From: Rickettsiales bacterium
GTDB lineage: Bacteria > Pseudomonadota > Alphaproteobacteria > Rickettsiales > UBA1997
Direction of reading: 5' to 3'
Assembly (NCBI GenBank): GCA_023262945.1
Contig: JALQXY010000166.1
Coordinates: forward strand, 1 to 28,988
Length of the DNA stretch: 28,988 nucleotides
The position numbers were made by a program, and so were the translations under genes. The notes beneath the pieces are model-generated. The model was not told where the DNA came from. It worked only from the letters and a program-made list of their open reading frames with translations, and did not search any database. Below are positions 8,514 through 16,383 of the stretch, piece after piece (the first letter of the stretch is position 1; every line of letters begins with the position of its first letter).

Positions 8514-9956
8514 TTATTTCTCGTATTTTTTAACAAAATTGTTGAGTAGATTAACACCAAAACCACTAGCTCCTTTGATGGCCATAGCATCACCTTTACC
8601 TTTCCAAGCTACTCCAGCTATATCTAGATGAGCCCATTTTGTATCTCCAACAAATCTTTTTAAAAATTGAGCAGCGGTTGTACTACCGGCACCTCTACCA
8701 GAGCCAACATTCTTCATATCGGCAATATCGGAGTTTATCATTTGATCATATTCTTCGCCAACTGGCATGCGCCATAGTTTTTCGTTAGTTTCTGTACCAG
8801 AATTTATCAAATTATTGGCTAAATTATCGTCATTACTAAATAATCCAGCATAAATATCAGCTAAACAAACAATTATAGCGCCAGTTAGAGTTGCTAAATC
8901 GATAATTAATTCAGGTTTAAATTTTGTGTTAACATAGTGTAGGGCGTCTGCCAAAACCATGCGGCCTTCGGCATCAGTATTTATAACTTCAATTGTTTGT
9001 CCTGACATTGAAACAACAACATCACTAGGCCTTTGAGCATCTCCTGAAGGCATATTTTCAACTAAACCGACAACTCCAACTGCATTTACCCTTGCTTTTC
9101 TTTGCGCTAAATTTCGCATTAAACCAACAACAACTGCAGAACCTCCCATGTCACTTTTCATATCCTCCATATTAGCTGAAGGTTTGATAGAAATTCCTCC
9201 AGTGTCAAATGTTACACCTTTGCCAACAAAAGCTAGAGGTTTGTCAGTTTTATTTCCGCCATTCCATTTTAATATAACTAACTTTGATTCTTTGCTACTA
9301 CCTTGACCTACTGCTAGTAATGAATTCATTCCTAGCTTTCTCATTTGTTTTTCACCTAAAATTTCAACTTTTAGACCATCTTTACTTAGGGATTTACAGA
9401 TTTTGGCATAGCTTTCTGGGTTTAGAATATTAGCTGGCTCGGATACTAAATCGCGAGTAAAAAATATGTTATTAGATAAAATATCGAGATCTTTAAATTG
9501 CTCTTTAGCTTTTTCAGTGTCATCTGTAGTAAAGTTCAAATTTTGAACATAAAATTCTTTATCTTTTTTCTTATCAACAAAATATTTATTAAAACGATAG
9601 CTTTGCAATTTTGCTCCAAAAGCAATATTTCCTAAATATTGAGCTTCATTTTCTGATTCTAAATAAATAGTTGCATCAATTATTTTATTAGCATTTAAGA
9701 AAGATACTATACGAGACCCGCATTTTTGTAGAGTAATATTGTTAATTTTAGATCCGATACCAACGATAATGATTGGCTTTTTATCGTTAAATACTAAATT
9801 AATTTGACTATCTTTGCCGCTAAAATCAAAATTATCTTTTGCTAATTTAACTGATGATTCTGAAGATTTTTTAGCATTTTCTTCGCTTAAAATGATCACA
9901 GCAACTGATTTTTTAAGATCTTCAATAGTTTTTTTTTGAACAAATGATATTTTCAT
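8514..9956 (-). CDS. pepA: Leucyl aminopeptidase PepA (M17)
   Basis: 480 aa. A cytoplasmic M17 metalloaminopeptidase that removes N-terminal residues during peptide turnover and uses two metal ions. The variable N-terminal domain (about 1-160) is followed by the catalytic domain with all expected ligands: K246 and D251 (in GKGVTFDTGG), D269 (in MKSDMGG), and the M17 signature NTDAEGRMVLAD with D328, E330 and the catalytic R332. The stop lies 3 bp before the murA start. It is divergent from the cbb3 cluster, with 87 bp between start codons. In E. coli, PepA also acts as a DNA-binding protein at cer/xer sites; nothing here tests that. Confidence 0.97.
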   Translation of the reverse strand: MKISFVQKKTIEDLKKSVAVIILSEENAKKSSESSVKLAKDNFDFSGKDSQINLVFNDKKPIIIVGIGSKINNITLQKCGSRIVSFLNANKIIDATIYLESENEAQYLGNIAFGAKLQSYRFNKYFVDKKKDKEFYVQNLNFTTDDTEKAKEQFKDLDILSNNIFFTRDLVSEPANILNPESYAKICKSLSKDGLKVEILGEKQMRKLGMNSLLAVGQGSSKESKLVILKWNGGNKTDKPLAFVGKGVTFDTGGISIKPSANMEDMKSDMGGSAVVVGLMRNLAQRKARVNAVGVVGLVENMPSGDAQRPSDVVVSMSGQTIEVINTDAEGRMVLADALHYVNTKFKPELIIDLATLTGAIIVCLADIYAGLFSNDDNLANNLINSGTETNEKLWRMPVGEEYDQMINSDIADMKNVGSGRGAGSTTAAQFLKRFVGDTKWAHLDIAGVAWKGKGDAMAIKGASGFGVNLLNNFVKKYEK

Positions 9957-9991
9957 AGATTTATTTGTATTTATTAATTAAGCAGTAATAA

Positions 9992-10019
9992 TTGCTTTAA
10001 AATGTATTTATGGTATAGT
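9992..10019 (+). promoter_or_regulatory. Promoter for the cbb3 cluster, TTGCTT-16-TATAGT
   Basis: TTGCTT (9992-9997) and TATAGT (10014-10019) with a 16-base spacer, 24 bp before the first ATG of the ten-to-sixteen-kilobase plus-strand run. No FNR box (TTGAT-N4-ATCAA) overlaps it, so oxygen control through FNR/FixK is not evident from the sequence. Confidence 0.5.
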
Positions 10020-10043
10020 TAAAAGGCAACTAAATTTAATAAA

Positions 10044-10760
10044 ATGATTGAAGCAAAAATTGTTATTCTCTGGTCTTTATTTTCTTTGGGATTTTTTGGT
10101 GGTTTTTCACATTGTATCGGAATGTGCGGACCTTTTGTATTGACGCAGATTTCTAATCGTATGCAAAATACAGCAATTGACAATTATGGTAATTTACAAA
10201 GATTATATAATTTAGCATTAATACCATATCATAGCGGCAGAATCGTTACCTATTCTTTTTTTGGATTAATTAGTGGTATATTTGGTAAAGCTATGATAGA
10301 GTTGAATTTTTTTAAATATATAGCTGCTATTTTATTAATAATTGCCGCTTTAATTTTTCTTAATTATTTTTTTAAAGAAAAGATTTTAAAAATATCATTT
10401 AAATTTCATTATCCAAGATTAATAAAAAAAATTATTGGTTTGTTAAAAATAAATCAATTAATTGTAATTTTATTTAAAAATCCAAAAGGTTTAAAGGGAT
10501 TTTTTTTAGGCATCATCTTAGGTTTTATTCCTTGTGGAATGCTTTATGGAGCAATTGCCTTAAGTTTAAATTTACATGATCCTATGTTGTCAATGCTTGG
10601 TATGTTAATATTTGGTTTAGCAACCTTTCCAGCACTTTTTGCTTCTGGATTTGGAGGATATTTTTTTATAAAACGATTGAATTTTATGTTGATTTCAAAG
10701 GCAGTAATGTTAATAAATATAATATTACTATTACTATTGGCTGTTGGCTTAATTTCTTAA
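10044..10760 (+). CDS. UreH/DsbD_2-type membrane protein, cbb3-linked
   Basis: 238 aa with about six hydrophobic helices. It belongs to the family annotated as sulfite exporter TauE/SafE-like or UreH/DsbD_2 (cytochrome c biogenesis transmembrane region). The first helix carries the diagnostic FGGFSHCIGMCGPF with two intramembrane cysteines (C24 and C28). A second diagnostic block, LGFIPCGMLYGAIALS, opens the second half, giving the usual internal duplication. Members commonly sit beside cbb3 oxidase genes and are thought to handle copper or thiols for oxidase assembly; the exact substrate is unsettled. It ends 16 bp before ccoN and shares the operon promoter. No ccoG, ccoH, ccoI or ccoS lies in this window, so it may be the only assembly factor here. 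Confidence 0.75.
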   Translation: MIEAKIVILWSLFSLGFFGGFSHCIGMCGPFVLTQISNRMQNTAIDNYGNLQRLYNLALIPYHSGRIVTYSFFGLISGIFGKAMIELNFFKYIAAILLIIAALIFLNYFFKEKILKISFKFHYPRLIKKIIGLLKINQLIVILFKNPKGLKGFFLGIILGFIPCGMLYGAIALSLNLHDPMLSMLGMLIFGLATFPALFASGFGGYFFIKRLNFMLISKAVMLINIILLLLLAVGLIS

Positions 10761-10776
10761 AAGATTTATAACTATT

Positions 10777-12183
10777 ATGCTTAGTTCTAAAGATACTCAA
10801 TCCTATAATTACGATATTATAAAACTATTTTCTGTTGCTGCTGTTTTTTGGGGTGTAGTAGGATTCTTTGCTGGAGTTTTTATCGCCTTACAGATGGCGT
10901 TCCCGATTTTAAATCTAAATTTAGAATGGACAACATTCGGTCGCTTGCGACCTTTGCATACATCCGCGGTAATTTTTGCTTTTGGAGGCAATGTTTTGTT
11001 TGCAACTAGTCTATTTGTTGTGCAGAGAACATCGCAAACTCGTCTTTGGGGTAGCGATAAATTGTTAAAATTTATTTTTTGGGGTTATCAAGCATTTATT
11101 ACAATGGCGGCTTATGGTTATTTAAATGGTATAACGCAAGCCAAAGAATATGCTGAGCCAGAATGGTATGCTGATTTTTTCTTGGTTATAGTATGGGTGT
11201 GTTATTTTTTAGTTTATATTATGACTCTAAAAAATCGTAAAGAATCTCATATTTATGTAGCTAACTGGTTCTATTTAGCTTTTATTGTGACGGTAGCGGT
11301 TTTGCATATAGTTAATAACCTATCTATCCCTATAAGATTAGATAGCTCTGTTAGTTACCCTATATTTGGAGGGGTTCAAAGTGCAATGATTCAATGGTGG
11401 TATGGTCATAATGCTGTTGGTTTCTTTTTAACAGCAGGTTTTATAGGTATTATGTACTATTTTGTTCCTAAGCGTGCAAATCGACCTGTTTATTCTTATC
11501 GTTTATCTATTTTGCATTTTTGGTCGCTAATTTTTATTTATATATGGGCTGGTCCGCATCATTTACATTATACTTCTTTACCTGACTGGGTTCAAACTCT
11601 AGGCATGACATTTTCTATTATGCTATGGATGCCATCATGGGGTGGTATGATAAATGGTATCATGACTCTTTCTGGAGCTTGGGATAAATTGCGAACTGAT
11701 CCAGTTATGCGTTTTTTGATTACTGCCGTAGCTTTTTATGGCATGAGTACATTCGAAGGACCGCTCATGGCAATCAAATCAGTTAATGCACTTTCTCACT
11801 ATACTGAATGGACAATTAGTCATGTTCACTCAGGAGCTTTGGGCTGGGTAGCTTTAATCAGTTTTGGTGCTTTATATCATCTATTTCCTATATTATGGAA
11901 TAAAAAAGGTCTTTATAGTGATAAATTAGTATCAACTCATTTTTGGTTAGCTACTATTGGTATAGTCCTTTACATAACTTCAATGTGGATTGCAGGAATT
12001 ATGCAGGGATTGATGTGGCGTTCTTACGATGATATGGGATTTTTGCAATATTCATTTATTGAAGTTGTAAAAGCTTTGCACCCGCTTTATTTAACTAGAG
12101 CATTAGGAGGTATATTTTTCTTAACTGGTGCATTGGTAATGGCTTATAATCTCTATAAAACAACAAAATTAAAAAATGCTTAA
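10777..12183 (+). CDS. ccoN: cbb3-type cytochrome c oxidase subunit I
   Basis: 468 aa, the catalytic haem-copper subunit of the high-affinity cbb3 oxidase, a multi-helix inner-membrane protein that reduces O2 and pumps protons. Visible ligands are H61 in RPLHTSAVIFAFGGN (low-spin haem b), H211 in WWYGHNAVGFF (CuB), the H261-H262 pair in AGPHHLHYTSLPDW (CuB), and H349 and H351 in SHVHSGALGW (haem ligands). The spacing and block order are typical of CcoN. Its last 8 bp overlap the ccoO start, so the two are translationally coupled. An oxidase of this class suits life at low oxygen inside a eukaryotic cell. Confidence 0.97.
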   Translation: MLSSKDTQSYNYDIIKLFSVAAVFWGVVGFFAGVFIALQMAFPILNLNLEWTTFGRLRPLHTSAVIFAFGGNVLFATSLFVVQRTSQTRLWGSDKLLKFIFWGYQAFITMAAYGYLNGITQAKEYAEPEWYADFFLVIVWVCYFLVYIMTLKNRKESHIYVANWFYLAFIVTVAVLHIVNNLSIPIRLDSSVSYPIFGGVQSAMIQWWYGHNAVGFFLTAGFIGIMYYFVPKRANRPVYSYRLSILHFWSLIFIYIWAGPHHLHYTSLPDWVQTLGMTFSIMLWMPSWGGMINGIMTLSGAWDKLRTDPVMRFLITAVAFYGMSTFEGPLMAIKSVNALSHYTEWTISHVHSGALGWVALISFGALYHLFPILWNKKGLYSDKLVSTHFWLATIGIVLYITSMWIAGIMQGLMWRSYDDMGFLQYSFIEVVKALHPLYLTRALGGIFFLTGALVMAYNLYKTTKLKNA

Positions 12184-12925
12184 ACATCATGATAAAATAG
12201 AGCGTAACTCTATTTTATTGTTAATACTAACTGTTATTATGATTTCAATAGGCGGAATTGTTGAAATTGCTCCCCTTTTTCGTATCGAAACCACGATTGA
12301 AAAAGTTAAAGGTATGCGTCCGTACACTCCTCTTGAATTAATTGGCGCTAAAATTTACAAAAGAGAAGGTTGTTATGGCTGCCATTCGCAGCAAGTTAGG
12401 GTTTTGCGTGATGAGGTTGAAAGATATGGACATTATTCTTTAGCAGCAGAAAGCATGTATGATTATCCTTTCCAATGGGGGTCAAAAAGAACTGGTCCCG
12501 ATTTAGCAAGATTAGGTGGCAAGTATTCTGACGAATGGCATGTGCGTCACTTAATAAATCCAAGAAGTGTTGTACCGGAATCGATTATGCCAGGATATGA
12601 ATTTTTGATGTATCGTAATGCCAATATTGAAGAAATAGCTTTAGATATGGAGGTTTTAAGTAAAATTGGCGTTCCTTATAGTAGGTTTATGATTAATAAT
12701 GCTGCTTCTGATGCTGTAATTCAAGCTTCAAACGAGCGTGACTCTGAATTTTTACTAAAAAGATATGGCGCCAAAGTTAATGTTCGTGATTTTGATGGCA
12801 ATCCTTATAAAGTTTCGGAAATGGATGCTTTAGTGGCTTATTTACAATCTTTAGGAACATTTGTTGATTTTGCTACTTTTGATCCAATAGATCCTAAGAA
12901 AAATGATAAAGAAAATTTACAATAA
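12176..12925 (+). CDS. ccoO: cbb3 oxidase monohaem subunit II
   Basis: 249 aa. A membrane-anchored c-type cytochrome carrying electrons to CcoN. One N-terminal helix (about 13-35) is followed by the family segment VKGMRPYTPLELIGAKIY and the haem c site C-Y-G-C-H (66-70) in EGCYGCHSQQVR. The conserved WGSKRTGPDLARLGGKYSDEWH and the axial-methionine region VPESIMPGYEFL follow, and the C-terminal MDALVAYLQSLGT helix closes the domain. It overlaps ccoN by 8 bp, and its stop overlaps the ccoQ start as TAATG. Confidence 0.97.
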   Translation: MLKHHDKIERNSILLLILTVIMISIGGIVEIAPLFRIETTIEKVKGMRPYTPLELIGAKIYKREGCYGCHSQQVRVLRDEVERYGHYSLAAESMYDYPFQWGSKRTGPDLARLGGKYSDEWHVRHLINPRSVVPESIMPGYEFLMYRNANIEEIALDMEVLSKIGVPYSRFMINNAASDAVIQASNERDSEFLLKRYGAKVNVRDFDGNPYKVSEMDALVAYLQSLGTFVDFATFDPIDPKKNDKENLQ

Positions 12926-13074
12926 TGATTGATTTTCTAATAAAAATTTCACCTATTATCGGTACTTTGCTTTTTTTTAGTATATTTTGTTATATAGTTT
13001 TTATAGTTTTTAAAAAAGATGCTAAAAAGAAGTTTGATATTTATTCAAAAATACCAATGGAAGATGATAAATAA
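12925..13074 (+). CDS. ccoQ: cbb3 oxidase small subunit CcoQ
   Basis: 49 aa, beginning MIDFLIKISPIIGTLLFF and ending MEDDK. ATG 12925 shares a base with the ccoO stop (TAATG), and the TAA at 13072-13074 lies 2 bp before ccoP. One hydrophobic helix (about residues 9-29) followed by a lysine-rich stretch and a short acidic tail is the CcoQ/FixQ layout, and the position between ccoO and ccoP is diagnostic. CcoQ stabilises the assembled oxidase. Confidence 0.9.
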   Translation: MIDFLIKISPIIGTLLFFSIFCYIVFIVFKKDAKKKFDIYSKIPMEDDK

Positions 13075-13076
13075 TT

Positions 13077-13937
13077 ATGATTAAAAAAAACGATAAAGAA
13101 GAAATTAATAAGCCAGATACAACTGGTCATGAATGGGATGGTGTAAAAGAATATAATGTTCCGGCACCTAGATGGTGGCTTATTGTTTGGATAATAACTA
13201 TTATTTGGTCTTTTTGTTATTGGTATTTTTATCCAACTTGGCCAACGGAATATGGCAATAGTATTGGTAAGTTAAAATGGACTCAAGGTAATCAGCTTAG
13301 TGAATCACAGGCTGAAATCGATCGAATTAGGGTAAAATATCTTCAAAAAATCGATGAAAAAAGTTTTAAACAAATTTTATCTGATAAGTATCTTTTAGAA
13401 TTTGCCTTAGTTGGCGGTAAAGCAGCATTCAAAGAAAATTGTGCAGCTTGTCACGGTAGTGGAGCCCAAGGTTTTAAGGGTTATCCTAATCTCAATGATG
13501 ATGATTGGTTGTGGGGTGGTAAAATAGATGATATTTATTATACTTTGCTTTATGGTATCAGATCTGGTCATGATAAGGCGCGATTCAATGTTATGCCATC
13601 TTTTGGTCGTGATAAGATTTTAAATAAAGAGCAAATCAATGACGTAATTGATCATGTACTCTCTCTTTCTGGTAAAAACAAATTAAACGATAAAGGGTCT
13701 CAAATATTTGCCGCTAATTGCGCTTCTTGTCATGGAGCCAGTGGAGCTGGTAATCAAGAGTTAGGAGCGCCAAATTTGACTGATAAAATATGGTTATATG
13801 GTTCTGATAAAGAAGATATCTATAATACTATTTATTATTCAAGATATGGTGTAATGCCATATTGGAGTGATAGATTGGATAATGCTGTAATCAAGCAGCT
13901 AGCGATTTATGTTCACTCTTTAGGTGGTGGAAGATAG
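13077..13937 (+). CDS. ccoP: cbb3 oxidase dihaem subunit III
   Basis: 286 aa. A membrane-anchored dihaem cytochrome c that receives electrons from soluble or membrane cytochrome c and passes them to CcoO. The cytoplasmic N-terminus has the typical TGHEWDGVKEYNVPAPRWW, then one helix (about 33-53). Two cytochrome c domains follow, with haem sites C122-A-A-C-H126 and C215-A-S-C-H219; MPSFG and MPYWS supply likely axial methionines. It is the last cco gene: holB follows after 17 bp on the same strand. Confidence 0.97.
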   Translation: MIKKNDKEEINKPDTTGHEWDGVKEYNVPAPRWWLIVWIITIIWSFCYWYFYPTWPTEYGNSIGKLKWTQGNQLSESQAEIDRIRVKYLQKIDEKSFKQILSDKYLLEFALVGGKAAFKENCAACHGSGAQGFKGYPNLNDDDWLWGGKIDDIYYTLLYGIRSGHDKARFNVMPSFGRDKILNKEQINDVIDHVLSLSGKNKLNDKGSQIFAANCASCHGASGAGNQELGAPNLTDKIWLYGSDKEDIYNTIYYSRYGVMPYWSDRLDNAVIKQLAIYVHSLGGGR

Positions 13938-13954
13938 TAATATTGTTTCTTTAA

Positions 13955-14860
13955 ATGGTTTTCAGCAACTTTATTAAAATAAATGACGATTTACTTGCCT
14001 TGCATAAAATTGGCAGGTTACATCATGCCATAATTATTGATGGAAAAGATGGTATAGGTAAGTCAAAATTTGCCCAACAATTTGCAAATCAAATTTTACA
14101 ATCAGCGCAACAATTTCATCCTAATATATTGTTAATTGCTAACGATAAAAAAAAAGAAATAACTGTTCATCAGATTCGCCAAATATCTGATTTTGTTAAT
14201 AAATCTCCAGCAATAAATAATGATAAATTCGTTATTATTGATTCAGCATGTCAAATGAATAACTTTGCATCTAACTCTTTATTGAAGATTTTAGAAGAGC
14301 CTAGGCCAAATAATTATTTGTTTTTAATTAGTCATAATATTGCTAAAATTTTACCAACTATATATTCAAGATGTCATGTTGTTAAAGCTAAAAGTCCTGA
14401 CATAGATCAATTTACCGCGATTGTTAAAAATCATAATATTGATTTAAATGATGATCAAATAAAATTTCTTAACGAAATTTGTGATGGCTCTATATCTTTA
14501 CTATTAAATGATGGTAAAAATTTAATTAAAATATATCAGCTATTATTAAATTCTTTTATACAAAGTAAATTGAGTGATGATTTATTAAAGATGGCTTCAG
14601 ATAAGGAGTTTAATTTTACAATTTTTGTTTTAGCGATAGAATTTTTTATTAATCGTTTATTAAAAATTATATCTGATGTCAAGATAGAGTTATTCTTTAA
14701 TGAAGAGATAGCTTTAGAAATAGTATCAAAAAAAGTTTCTTGGCAAAAAGTAGAAAAGCAAATTGATGAAATATTAAATATAGCAAACAAAACTGATAGA
14801 TTTAGTCTAGATCGAAAAATTAGCGTTATAAATATCTTTAATAGTCTTAATTATGCTTAG
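13955..14860 (+). CDS. holB: DNA polymerase III delta' subunit
   Basis: 301 aa. Delta' is part of the clamp-loader complex that places the sliding clamp on primed DNA. The AAA+ N-terminal domain shows HHAIIIDG and the P-loop GKDGIGKS (30-37), a sensor-like SNSLLKILEEPRPNNYLFLIS block, and the clamp-loader arginine-finger motif as YSRC. The usual zinc module (four cysteines shortly after the P-loop) is missing: the chain passes from the P-loop helix directly to FHPNILLI with no cysteines. It overlaps anmK by 8 bp and follows ccoP by 17 bp, so replication and recycling genes appear to share the oxidase transcript. Confidence 0.88.
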   Translation: MVFSNFIKINDDLLALHKIGRLHHAIIIDGKDGIGKSKFAQQFANQILQSAQQFHPNILLIANDKKKEITVHQIRQISDFVNKSPAINNDKFVIIDSACQMNNFASNSLLKILEEPRPNNYLFLISHNIAKILPTIYSRCHVVKAKSPDIDQFTAIVKNHNIDLNDDQIKFLNEICDGSISLLLNDGKNLIKIYQLLLNSFIQSKLSDDLLKMASDKEFNFTIFVLAIEFFINRLLKIISDVKIELFFNEEIALEIVSKKVSWQKVEKQIDEILNIANKTDRFSLDRKISVINIFNSLNYA

Positions 14861-15893
14861 TGCTATTGGTCTTATGAGTGGAACTTCTTGCGATGGTATT
14901 GATTTATCCTATATAAGAAGCGACGGTAAGAATAAAATAGAATATCTTGGTAATCAATTTATTGAATATTCTGCTGATTTTAAAAATAAGCTAAAATACA
15001 TATTGCAAGGTAAACCATCTTTACTTGAAATAAAGTTAATAGAAAATGAATTAACCATGCTTCATGCAGATATTGTTAATTATTTTCTACAAAAAAATAA
15101 TATCGAAGCCAAAGAAGTTGATCTGATAGGTTTTCATGGTCAAACGATACTACATAGGCCTGATAAAAAGATAACATGGCAAATTGGTAATTCTGATTTA
15201 TTGCAAAATCAAACAAAAATCAAAGTTATATCTAATTTTCGCAATCCTGATGTTGCTGCTGGTGGTCAAGGAGCTCCATTAGTTCCAATTTATCATTTTT
15301 ATTTAATTAAAGATAAAACTATACCAACCTTAATTGTTAATATTGGTGGAATTGCCAATTTAACTTATTTTAACAACTTAGATCAAAATTCACTAAAAGC
15401 TTTTGATTTTTGTTTCGGCAATGCTTTATCTGATGATTTGGTTAAAAAGAATACTGATTTAGATTTTGATCAAGATGGTAATATAGCAATTCAAGGTAAA
15501 ATAAATTTTGATATAGCTAACGATATATTGCAAAATAAAATATTTCATTTGGAACCTCCGAAATCTTTTGATCGTCATGATTTTGATCAAGTAACAAAAT
15601 ATGTAAATAATCTTGAATTACCTGATGCGCTGGCAACTTTATCTTATATTTTTGCTAAAGTCTTGCAAATAAATATTAAGAAATTTTTACCAATATCTCC
15701 AAAAAAAATAATAATTTGTGGTGGCGGCAGGAAAAATAAAGCAATTATTTCTCAAATAAAGCAGCAAGTAGAAGATATTAATATAATTATTGCTGAAGAT
15801 TCAAATCTTAATGGCGACTATATTGAATCAGAAGCATTTGCTTTTTTAGCGATAAGAAAATCATTAGGTTTTACTATAACTATTTCTCAATAG
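14853..15893 (+). CDS. anmK: Anhydro-N-acetylmuramic acid kinase
   Basis: 346 aa. It phosphorylates and opens 1,6-anhydro-MurNAc to MurNAc-6-phosphate during murein recycling in the cytoplasm. Family blocks seen: GLMSGTSCDGID (6-17), GFHGQT (93-98), a run with DVAAGGQGAPLVP (133-145), NIGGIANLT (163-171) and a C-terminal IICGGGRKN. One block is odd. The usual D-T-G-P-G-N loop reads D-F-C-F-G-N (185-190), which keeps the aspartate and the final G-N but loses the threonine, glycine and proline. This could alter or weaken activity. It is the last gene of the plus-strand run; repeats follow. Confidence 0.93.
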   Translation: MLSAIGLMSGTSCDGIDLSYIRSDGKNKIEYLGNQFIEYSADFKNKLKYILQGKPSLLEIKLIENELTMLHADIVNYFLQKNNIEAKEVDLIGFHGQTILHRPDKKITWQIGNSDLLQNQTKIKVISNFRNPDVAAGGQGAPLVPIYHFYLIKDKTIPTLIVNIGGIANLTYFNNLDQNSLKAFDFCFGNALSDDLVKKNTDLDFDQDGNIAIQGKINFDIANDILQNKIFHLEPPKSFDRHDFDQVTKYVNNLELPDALATLSYIFAKVLQINIKKFLPISPKKIIICGGGRKNKAIISQIKQQVEDINIIIAEDSNLNGDYIESEAFAFLAIRKSLGFTITISQ

Positions 15894-15960
15894 TTAATTA
15901 TATTATTTTCTATCTTTAAAATTGATATAAATCAGTTGGATTTTAACTTCTTCTTTTTGA

Positions 15961-16031
15961 TTAAAAGAGACCTTTGTATAAATTCGATTTTGGGTAATTT
16001 TACTTACAATTAATTTATTTTATTTGTAGTA
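15961..16031 (+). repeat. Second repeat family, copy B
   Basis: It matches 7093-7164 from TTAAAAGAGACC through GGTAATTTTACTTACAATTAA. It runs directly into the terminus of the foldback element at 16032, so the two families are physically joined here. Confidence 0.65.
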
Positions 16032-16199
16032 ATACCAATTCCCACCTAAAAACATACAAAAACTAAACAATCTGACTTTATCTTTTTGGCTAAAAATTAC
16101 AAAAAGCCTTAAGCCCTATAGCTATAGGACTTGCATTTTTTACAATTTTTATCTTAAAATATTTTGTCATATTGTTTATTTTTAGATGGGAATTGGTAT
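16032..16199 (-). repeat. Foldback (MITE-like) repeat, complete copy 3
   Basis: 168 bp bounded by ATACCAATTCCCACC and AGATGGGAATTGGTAT, inverted relative to the copy at 3665. At its centre is the perfect palindrome CCTATAGCTATAGG. The left arm (AACAATCTGAC...) and right arm (...GTCATATTGTT) are imperfect reverse complements throughout. Confidence 0.88.
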
Positions 16200-16383
16200 A
16201 AGTTACAGATTGCTCGAAAAAAATGAAATAAAACACAATTAAAAAGAGCGTTACCATTTTATTAATTGATCAATGTCGATATTATGGATTAATCTATTAT
16301 TAATCAATTAATTTTATTAAATCTCACCTCAAAATTGACTGATTTGCAGTGGTCTTATTAAGCTGTACTAATATGAATTTATT

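Larger units (their letters stand above)
15894..16383. other. Non-coding stretch filled by repeats
   Basis: It holds the second-family repeat (15961-16031) and a complete foldback element (16032-16199). About 180 AT-rich bases follow, with a 10-bp inverted repeat ATTAATTGAT/ATCAATTAAT (16261-16270 and 16303-16312). It lies between convergent genes. I see no reading frame. Confidence 0.7.

Noticed and set aside
10809..10991. 60-aa minus-strand frame within ccoN
   Set aside because: It is the complement of conserved CcoN residues around H61 and would be a shadow gene.
16261..16312. ATTAATTGAT/ATCAATTAAT inverted repeat as a terminator or attachment site
   Set aside because: The loop is 32 bases, the stem is pure AT except for one pair per arm, there is no U-tract and no integrase. 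Chance is likely at this base composition.
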